Source of the DNA: UBA6115 sp964629345 | Lineage (GTDB): Bacteria > Bacillota > Clostridia > Christensenellales > Aristaeellaceae | NCBI GenBank assembly: GCA_964629345.1 | Contig: CAZVSG010000061.1 | Coordinates: 1-13,416 of the forward strand | Length of the DNA: 13,416 bases | Reading direction: 5' to 3' | Shown here: positions 8,299-13,416 of the stretch, piece after piece | How the letters are laid out: each line of letters opens with the position of its first letter | Position numbering within the stretch: position 1 is the first letter of the stretch | Made by a program: the position numbers and the translations under genes | Notes under the pieces: generated by a model | The model's input: only the letters and a program-made list of their open reading frames with translations | What the model was told of the DNA's origin: nothing | Databases searched by the model: none

Positions 8299-8318
8299 CG
8301 GGCAATAAAGGGTTTCCC

Positions 8319-9437
8319 TTACTCGATGAAGCTGATGGTCAGGTTGCTGTATTCCTGGGTAACGTTCTCGTAAGCCGGATCAACAACGACCGTGCCGGCC
8401 TTCACGGCTTCGTACAGGGCGTTGTATTCCTCAACGGAGAAGTTCTCCAGTGTCCAGGTGGCCGTCGGAAGCCCGACCGCGTTGTCATTCACACCCAGGA
8501 CCACGAGGGTGCCTCCGATCCCGTCCCAGGTCCCGGCATAGAGGTGGCCGATCGCCCATTCAGCGGCCTCGCTGAGGCCCTTCATCGCGGAGGTGATGAC
8601 GGTGTCGGAATCCCCGGACTGATCGACGTCAACGCCGACGACGAAGGCGTCGTTCTCGGCCGCGGCCGCCACGACGGACGTGAACATGGATCCGCCGCAG
8701 GCAAAGATCACTTCCGTGCCGTTCTCATACCAGCCGTTGGCCATGGTCTGCAGTTCGGGCGAGGCGCTGTAGCTTGCCCCGTAGAGGAAGGAGTAGTTCA
8801 TTTCGACTTTGATGCCCAGTTCCGCGGCCGCGGCGTTCGCGCCCTGCGCAAAGCCGTACCCGTAGCGGTTGACCGCGGGGTTGGTGCCGCCGCCGCCGCC
8901 GCTGAAGGCCAGCTTGGTGAAGCCTTCCTTCACGACCGCGTAGCCGGCGAAGTAGCCGCACTGTTCTTCCTGGAATGCCATGGATACGACATTGGGCAGC
9001 GCCTTGCCGTCCGCGTCGGAGAGCGGCCAGCCGTCAATGAACACGAACTTCACGTCCGGGAAATCGACCGCGGCCTTGGTCAGCGAAGCGGCCTGCAGGA
9101 AGCCCGCGGCCACAATGATCTTCGCGCCGCCGTCGGCCGCAGCCTTCATGGCGTCATAGCGGTCGTCATCGGTCGCCTGATCGCCGTTGGCAGGCTGATA
9201 ATACTTGTAGCTCACTTCGTTCTTGGCGGCGTATCCCTTCACGCCGTTCCAGGTGCCCTGGTTGAAGGACTTGTCTTTCAGTTGCCCGACGTCGGTAACG
9301 AACGCGACCTCGTACTTGCCGTCGGCAGACGTCATGGTGTCTTGAATCTCGTCAGGATTCACAGCGGTTTCCGCCATCGCGCCGAGCAAGCTCAGCAGCA
9401 TCGCCAGCGACAAAAGAACAGTCAGGACCTTTTTCAT
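8319..9437 (-). CDS. bmpA: BMP-family nucleoside-binding protein (BmpA/PnrA-like)
   Basis: Extracytoplasmic purine nucleoside receptor, 372 residues. Family features: VAFVTDVGQLKDKSFNQGTW (44-63), where the first lobe contacts the nucleoside; EEQCGYFAGY (137-146); FSGGGGGTNPAVNRYGYGFA (158-177); and GVDVDQSG (248-255) in the second lobe. The signal peptide is residues 1-22 with a cleavage site AMA|ET and no cysteine, so unlike most characterised BMP proteins it should not be a lipoprotein. I chose the ATG at 9437 because AGGAGG lies seven bases upstream and the signal peptide begins there; the reading frame stays open for a further 489 bases upstream, but that translation is low-complexity and crosses the promoter. 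First gene of the importer locus, followed by an attenuator and nupABC. Confidence 0.93.
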   Translation of the reverse strand: MKKVLTVLLSLAMLLSLLGAMAETAVNPDEIQDTMTSADGKYEVAFVTDVGQLKDKSFNQGTWNGVKGYAAKNEVSYKYYQPANGDQATDDDRYDAMKAAADGGAKIIVAAGFLQAASLTKAAVDFPDVKFVFIDGWPLSDADGKALPNVVSMAFQEEQCGYFAGYAVVKEGFTKLAFSGGGGGTNPAVNRYGYGFAQGANAAAAELGIKVEMNYSFLYGASYSASPELQTMANGWYENGTEVIFACGGSMFTSVVAAAAENDAFVVGVDVDQSGDSDTVITSAMKGLSEAAEWAIGHLYAGTWDGIGGTLVVLGVNDNAVGLPTATWTLENFSVEEYNALYEAVKAGTVVVDPAYENVTQEYSNLTISFIE

Positions 9438-9498
9438 TTCCTTGCCTCCTAATTTTTTCTCATTTTTCTGCAACCGACAATGAGAATCTGTCAGTGAA

Positions 9499-9527
9499 AG
9501 CATAGCATATGCATGGGTGGATTTCAA
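9499..9527 (-). promoter_or_regulatory. Promoter of bmpA
   Basis: On the minus strand TTGAAA (9527-9522) and TATGCT (9504-9499) are 17 bp apart; an overlapping second TATGCT at 9509-9504 would give only 12 bp. The leader is about 55 bases and contains TCTCATT (9485-9479) able to pair with AATGAGA (9464-9458) just ahead of the AGGAGG. That hairpin is A-flanked and is not a terminator. I see no purine riboswitch core in it. Confidence 0.7.
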
Positions 9528-9885
9528 GTCGTTTCGGCAATGATGATCCCCCCGTTTTGGGATAGCCGGGACGGCCTCGGACCCCTGCGTTCGGGGACGG
9601 GATCCGCTCAGGGAGAACCCTTCCACACTCAGCCATACCGGCCGGAACCGGGGACTGGACGTCAGGTTCGGCCTGTTCATCCGCCGGGATCCCTGCGCCG
9701 TCCCGGCTGAACAGGGTCCCGGGGCAGCACGCGCTTCCGGAGTGATGGCGGACCTCCTCGTTGCTCCCTGTTTCATCAGGCTGCAGGCTGATACCGCGCC
9801 CGCCTTGCCGCAGGGAAAAGAAGGCCGGAAAGAACGCGGGCAGGGTCCGGCGGGAAGGCTGCGCCGGGCATCGTCACATTCCCGG
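9528..9885. other. GC-rich non-coding region between divergent bmpA and pfp promoters
   Basis: About 360 bases between the two predicted promoters, within a gene-free stretch of about 560 bases (9438-9998). Frames that stay open here translate into Pro/Arg/Ser-rich sequence with no recognisable family or ribosome site. What stands out is structure: a stem-loop at 9672-9715, a competing 12-bp inverted repeat (9564-9575 with 9697-9708), and several GGGATCC/GGGTCC-like words. It may be an untranslated RNA, a decayed gene or a cluster of palindromic elements. No tRNA, riboswitch or attachment site was recognised. Confidence 0.4.
9672..9715. repeat. 15-bp bulged stem-loop
   Basis: CCTGTTCA (9672-9679) pairs with TGAACAGG (9708-9715), and GCCGGGA (9683-9689) pairs with TCCCGGC (9701-9707), stacked with a 3-base bulge on one side and an 11-base loop. 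All 15 pairs are Watson-Crick. It is outside both neighbouring predicted messages, and part of it can instead pair with 9564-9575. Confidence 0.5.
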
Positions 9886-9914
9886 TTGCGCCGGACCTCC
9901 GGCGCTGATATCCT
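9886..9914 (+). promoter_or_regulatory. Possible weak promoter of pfp
   Basis: TTGCGC (9886-9891) and TATCCT (9909-9914) are 17 bp apart, about 85 bases before the pfp start. Both hexamers depart from consensus, so the call is tentative. The spacer holds a strong palindrome. Confidence 0.35.
9888..9905. promoter_or_regulatory. 18-bp palindrome inside the putative pfp promoter
   Basis: GCGCCGGA (9888-9895) and TCCGGCGC (9898-9905) are perfect inverted arms around CC. It covers the end of the -35 box and most of the spacer, a position where a bound repressor would block RNA polymerase. It could equally be a chance GC-rich palindrome or a hairpin terminating transcripts entering from upstream. 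Confidence 0.35.
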
Positions 9915-9998
9915 GATGTACAGCAAAGCGGAAAGTCGCAGGCCCCTGCCGCCGCATCACGGGTGATCGGGCGGGGCGTGCGCAGGGAGGAAAGGGAT

Positions 9999-11276
9999 AT
10001 GCCAAAGTCCAACGCGCTGGTCGCCCAGTCCGGCGGGCCCTCGCCCGTCATCAACGCCTCGCTGCAGGGCGTCGTGGAGTCCTGCCTTTCATCCGGAAAC
10101 GTGAGCCGCGTGTTCGCCGCCCACCACGGCATCGAGGGGGTGCTGCTGGAGGAGCTGCTGGACATGGGCCGCCAGGCTCCGGAGGAACTGGCACGGCTCA
10201 GGCACACCCCCGCCGCCGCGGCAGGCTCCTGCCGCTACAAGCTCAGGGATGGCTACGGGGCGGACTACCGGCGCATCCTGGATGTGTTCCGCGCGCATGA
10301 CATCCACTATTTCTTCTATATCGGCGGTAATGACTCCATGGATACCGCGCACAAGGTCGACACGCTGGCACGGGAGCAGGGATACGGGCTGCAGGTGATG
10401 GGCGTTCCCAAAACGATCGACAATGACCTGGGGGACGAGGGGCGCACCCTCATCGACCATACTCCGGGCTATGGAAGCTGCGCGCGTTACTGGGCCAACC
10501 TGATCCGCAGCGTCGGGGAGGAAAACCGCGCGATGCGCCCCTCCGAGTGCGTCAGCGTCTTCCAGGCGATGGGGCGGGATGCCGGCTTCATCACGGCTTC
10601 CGCGCGCCTGGGCGACCCGAAGCGGGAGATGCCGCTGCTGCTTTTCCTGCCGGAGAGCGGCTTCACGGGGGAAGCGCTGCTGGACAGGGTGAATGAGACG
10701 CTGAAGAAACACGGCCGGGCCATCGCGGTCGTATCAGAGAGCTTTATGACCGACGAGGGGAGCCGCAGGGTGGACGGCTTCGGGCATGTCGAGTACGGCG
10801 CCAGCGGGACCACCGCCATGCAGATGGTGGTCAGCCTCCTCAACCGCAGCAAGCTGGCCGCGAGGGGGCAGGCGACCGGGCAGATCCCCGGCGTCCTGCA
10901 GCGCTGCGCCTCGCTGGAGGCCTCTGACACGGACCGGGAGGAGGCCTATCTGCTGGGGCAGAAGGCGGCGGAGTATGCCTTCTCCGGCCTGTCCGGGCGG
11001 ATGGCGACGATCCTGAGGGTGACGGACACGCCCTATAGGGTGCGCTATGACCACGTGCCGCTGGAAACCGTCGCCAACACGGCCCGCAGGCTGCCGCGGG
11101 AATGGATCGCGCCCTCCGGCACCGACGTGACGGATGACTTTGTCCGCTACGCCCACCCGCTCATCGGGGAGGCGGCGGCGCGGTATGAAAGCGAGGGAGG
11201 GCTGCTGCGCTTCGCACGTCTGGATTACACGCATGAACCCAAAAAACTGCCGGCGTATACGCCCTGCGGGTTTTAG
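9999..11276 (+). CDS. pfp: Pyrophosphate-dependent phosphofructokinase
   Basis: Cytosolic enzyme interconverting fructose 6-phosphate and fructose 1,6-bisphosphate with PPi/Pi, a reversible step of glycolysis and gluconeogenesis; 425 residues. The phosphate-donor residues read as the PPi type: Asp112 in GGNDS (109-113), where ATP enzymes have Gly, and Lys138 in PKTIDND (137-143), where ATP enzymes also have Gly. Other motifs are SGGPSPVINA (11-20), Asp141/Asp143 for catalysis and magnesium, and MGRDAG (191-196) for the sugar phosphate. The start is set by GGGAGG and AAAGGG just upstream; an earlier in-frame GTG at 9963 would add 12 residues lacking family resemblance. It is a single gene whose 3' end converges on the EamA gene 29 bases away. 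PPi use is inferred from residues, not measured. Confidence 0.93.
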   Translation: MPKSNALVAQSGGPSPVINASLQGVVESCLSSGNVSRVFAAHHGIEGVLLEELLDMGRQAPEELARLRHTPAAAAGSCRYKLRDGYGADYRRILDVFRAHDIHYFFYIGGNDSMDTAHKVDTLAREQGYGLQVMGVPKTIDNDLGDEGRTLIDHTPGYGSCARYWANLIRSVGEENRAMRPSECVSVFQAMGRDAGFITASARLGDPKREMPLLLFLPESGFTGEALLDRVNETLKKHGRAIAVVSESFMTDEGSRRVDGFGHVEYGASGTTAMQMVVSLLNRSKLAARGQATGQIPGVLQRCASLEASDTDREEAYLLGQKAAEYAFSGLSGRMATILRVTDTPYRVRYDHVPLETVANTARRLPREWIAPSGTDVTDDFVRYAHPLIGEAAARYESEGGLLRFARLDYTHEPKKLPAYTPCGF

Positions 11277-11303
11277 GGCCGTTCGTCCGAGAAATCAAAC
11301 GCC

Positions 11304-11338
11304 GGTCAGGGGACGGGGACTGGATCCCCGGGCTGACC
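11304..11338 (-). terminator. Hairpin overlapping the end of the EamA gene
   Basis: GGTCAG (11304-11309) and CTGACC (11333-11338) pair around a G/C-rich interior and enclose the stop codon of the minus-strand permease gene. On that strand a poor GTTTGATTT follows. With only 29 bases between convergent stops, this may serve as the shared transcription end. Confidence 0.3.
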
Positions 11339-12178
11339 CATTGTTCGCGCCTTGTTTTTGACAACACCGTAGACGGTCACGCTCAGGACCACCAGCGCCG
11401 CGCCCAGCAGGGACAGCGCGCCGGGATCCTCCCCCAGGAAAAGGAAGACCCAGAGGGGATTGAACACGGGCTCCACGTTGGCCATGATGGAGGCCGTCAC
11501 AGGGTGCAGGGCGGTCCGCATCCCGGCGGTGAAGAGCAGGTACCCGGCGGACAGGCAGACCCCCATGGCCAGGATGCCCAGAAGCGGCTTGAGCTCAAGG
11601 GAGAAGCCCTTGTCAAAGGGGATATACAGCAGGAAAAGGAGGCTGAGCAGGCTGCCCAGGTAGGTATAGTCCGCCGGATCGGTGTCGGGAAAGCGCGCGG
11701 CGAAGAACACCAGCGCGTACGTGAAGGCGGACAGGAGGGCCAGCGCGTCCCCCGGCAGGCTGCCGCGTCCGAAGCCGCCCATGAAGCACAGAAAAATACC
11801 GCTCAGGGCCGCGAGGCTGGCTAAAATGTCGGTCAGGCCCGGTTTCTGGCCCCAGAAGATCCAGCTGCCAAAGATGACCACGACGGGCATGGCGTACTGC
11901 AGCACGATCGCGTTGGCGGCGGTGGTCAGCTTGTTGGCGAGGATGAACAGCACCGAGGTGCTCATCACCCCCAGCGCCCCCAGCCAGACCCCCTTGCCGA
12001 AAACCGGCCTGAAGGTCTTTCTGGACAGGCCGAACACAAGCACCGCCATCAGGGACCGCGCGCCGATGATGGAGAAGGCGGACCAGGGCACCCACTTGCT
12101 CAGCAGGCCGGAAAAGCTCCAGGCCACGCTGGCCAGCATGATCAGCAGGGCGCCGCCGGGCCCCTTCCTGTTTTGCAT
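11306..12178 (-). CDS. DMT-superfamily permease with two EamA domains
   Basis: Inner-membrane transporter of 290 residues with about ten hydrophobic segments in two EamA repeats (about 7-135 and 144-275). Typical repeat-end features are TTAANAIVLQYAMPVVVIF (85-103) in the first half and HPVTASIMANVEPVFNPLW (226-244) in the second. Such proteins usually export or exchange amino acids, nucleosides or other metabolites; which one cannot be told from sequence. The ATG at 12178 is chosen because GGAG precedes it by eight bases and the first membrane segment then starts near the N-terminus; an upstream extension would overlap the end of purA with unrelated sequence. It lies 62 bases downstream of purA on the same strand with no clear promoter between them, so they may be co-transcribed. 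Confidence 0.9.
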   Translation of the reverse strand: MQNRKGPGGALLIMLASVAWSFSGLLSKWVPWSAFSIIGARSLMAVLVFGLSRKTFRPVFGKGVWLGALGVMSTSVLFILANKLTTAANAIVLQYAMPVVVIFGSWIFWGQKPGLTDILASLAALSGIFLCFMGGFGRGSLPGDALALLSAFTYALVFFAARFPDTDPADYTYLGSLLSLLFLLYIPFDKGFSLELKPLLGILAMGVCLSAGYLLFTAGMRTALHPVTASIMANVEPVFNPLWVFLFLGEDPGALSLLGAALVVLSVTVYGVVKNKARTMGQPGDPVPVP

Positions 12179-12240
12179 GTCGTTGTCTCCGCTGTGCTTT
12201 ATGCAGATGAGGTGTTGAACGAAGATCAGGGGTTTGCCCG

Positions 12241-13416
12241 CTAGATCCGCCAACAGATCTCCTCCCGGCGCGGGCCGGTGGAGAGGATGGTGATGGGGGT
12301 GCCGACCAGCCGCTGGACCGTTTCCACGTACTCGCGGCATTTGCGGGGCAGCTTGTTGTACACGGTCTCTCCCCGGATGTCCGTCTTCCAGCCCGGCAGC
12401 ACCTCGTACACCGGTTTGACGCGCTTCAGATCCGGCGTGACCGGGAAATGGCGGATGATGTTTCCGTCCAGCTCATAGGCGACGCAGACAGGGATCTCCT
12501 CCAGATAGCCCAGCACGTCCAGGTTGGTCATGGCAAGGGAGGTCGCGCCCTGCACCAGGCAGCCGTAGCGCGTGGCGACCGCGTCAAACCAGCCCACGTC
12601 CCGTGGCCGCCCCGTCTTCGCGCCGTATTCGCCCGCGTCCCCGCCGCGGCGGCGCAGTTCCTCCGACTCGTCCCCCGTGATCATGCTGGGAAAGACGCCG
12701 GCGCCTACGCTGGAGGAATAGGCCTTGGTGACCGCGATGACCTCGGTGATGGCCCAGGGGGGGATGCCGGCGCCCACGGCGGCAAAGCCGGCCAGGGGCG
12801 AGGAAGAGGTGGTAAAGGGGTAGATGCCGTGGTCCGGGTCGCGCAGCGCGCCCAGCTGGCCCTCCAGCAGGATCCGCTTGTTGGCCTTGAGCGCCTCATG
12901 CAGGTAGGCGGTGGTATCCCGCACATAGCCCTTGATGCGCTGGCCCAGAGCGTAGTATTTCTCCGTCAGGGCGGCCGCGTCCAGCGGCGCCTTGTGGTAG
13001 AGGTGCTCCACCAGGATGTTCTTCTTGACCAGGCTCTGCTCCAGCCTGTCCCTGAGCAGCGCCTTGTCATCGAGCTGGCAGACCTGGATGCCCAGCTTCG
13101 CGTACTTGTCGCTGTAGAAGGGCGCGATGCCGGACTTGGTGGAGCCGAACTTGCGGTCCGCCAGGCGCTCTTCCTCCCAGGTGTCCATCTGCACGTGGAA
13201 GTCCATCAGCACCTGGGCGCGGTCGGAGATCAGCAGGCTGGGCTCGGGGATGCCCCGCTCCTTCAAGGTCTCCAGCTCCGCCAGCAGCGCCTCGATGTCC
13301 AGCGCCACGCCCGGGCCCAGGATGTTGACCACCCCGGGGCGGAAGACGCCGCTGGGCAGCAGGTGCAGGGCAAACTTGCCGTGCTCGTTGATGATGGTGT
13401 GCCCGGCGTTGGCCCC
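12241..13416 (-). CDS. purA: Adenylosuccinate synthetase, 5' end beyond the window
   Basis: Joins IMP and aspartate using GTP to form adenylosuccinate, the first committed step to AMP; cytosolic. In-frame coding continues to the window edge, giving 391 residues. The family is about 425 long, so some 35 residues, including the GDEGKGK P-loop, lie outside. Visible landmarks are ANAGHTI at the edge (catalytic His), GSTKSGIAPFYSDKY (the IMP-binding loop, in the form I associate with Clostridia), EGQLGALRDPDHGIYPFTTS, and RRGGDAGEYGAKTGRPRDVGWFD before the substrate-binding loop. The GTG at 13332 is an internal valine codon, not the start. No disruption is visible. The EamA permease gene follows downstream. 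Confidence 0.95.
   Translation of the reverse strand, partial: GANAGHTIINEHGKFALHLLPSGVFRPGVVNILGPGVALDIEALLAELETLKERGIPEPSLLISDRAQVLMDFHVQMDTWEEERLADRKFGSTKSGIAPFYSDKYAKLGIQVCQLDDKALLRDRLEQSLVKKNILVEHLYHKAPLDAAALTEKYYALGQRIKGYVRDTTAYLHEALKANKRILLEGQLGALRDPDHGIYPFTTSSSPLAGFAAVGAGIPPWAITEVIAVTKAYSSSVGAGVFPSMITGDESEELRRRGGDAGEYGAKTGRPRDVGWFDAVATRYGCLVQGATSLAMTNLDVLGYLEEIPVCVAYELDGNIIRHFPVTPDLKRVKPVYEVLPGWKTDIRGETVYNKLPRKCREYVETVQRLVGTPITILSTGPRREEICWRI

Noticed and set aside
8880..8896. GCC-repeat run within bmpA
   Set aside because: It encodes the glycine-rich loop of the BMP family and stays in frame, so it is a coding feature and not a separate repeat element.
8178..9452. 424-codon plus-strand open frame opposite bmpA
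   Set aside because: Antisense shadow covering bmpA, its terminator and the nupA promoter.
9438..9498. Purine riboswitch in the bmpA leader
   Set aside because: The leader is only about 55 bases and shows no three-way-junction core; one simple hairpin is the only structure seen.
9438..9926. N-terminal extension of the bmpA frame by 163 codons
   Set aside because: It crosses the bmpA promoter and ribosome site, and the real protein begins with a signal peptide at 9437.
13330..13332. GTG as the start of a truncated purA
   Set aside because: Coding clearly continues upstream (ANAGHTI and following residues) to the window edge, so the gene is cut by the window and not broken.

Overview
The window looks like metagenome-derived DNA from a GC-rich bacterium. 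It reads as two pieces of different origin meeting inside one ABC-ATPase gene. Roughly 1700-13416 carries Clostridia-like genes: purA with the KFGSTKSGIAPFYSDKY-type variant, a BMP/Nup nucleoside uptake locus, a PPi-type phosphofructokinase, strong AGGAGG ribosome sites and sigma-A promoters. Roughly 1-1500 carries a peptide deformylase, a palindromic hairpin and the C-terminal half of a UgpC/MalK-like ATPase, which remind me of Chloroflexota (Anaerolineae-like). Taxonomy is my impression from memory and has not been searched.

Layout. At 187-818, def (+) has a textbook promoter and ends at a 12-bp hairpin; 1-186 holds nothing I recognise. At 903-3322 (minus strand) a solute-binding protein gene is followed by an ATPase gene, but no permease is present where one would be expected. 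At 3563-4213 (+) there is a lone CPBP-family membrane protease. At 4327-9437 (minus) lies a complete BMP-type purine nucleoside importer: bmpA, an attenuator-like terminator, a separate promoter, then nupA-nupB-nupC tightly coupled. From 9438 to 9998 there is about 560 bp without a gene, GC-rich and full of inverted repeats, lying between the divergent bmpA and pfp promoters. At 9999-11276 (+) is pfp. At 11306-13416 (minus) a DMT/EamA permease follows purA, whose 5' end is cut by the window edge.

How the genes fit together. Nucleosides captured by BmpA and imported by NupABC feed purine salvage. PurA, about 3 kb away, makes the AMP branch, but nothing links it to the importer by transcription. 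Pfp is the reversible PPi-linked glycolytic step. Both solute-binding proteins have SPase I-type signal peptides without a lipobox cysteine, which is unusual if the host is a monoderm.

I found no CRISPR array, transposase, tRNA or rRNA, and no convincing undescribed defence or biosynthetic system. The points most worth a second look are the apparent mosaic inside the ATPase gene, the structured non-coding region near 9564-9716, and the anchorless binding proteins.
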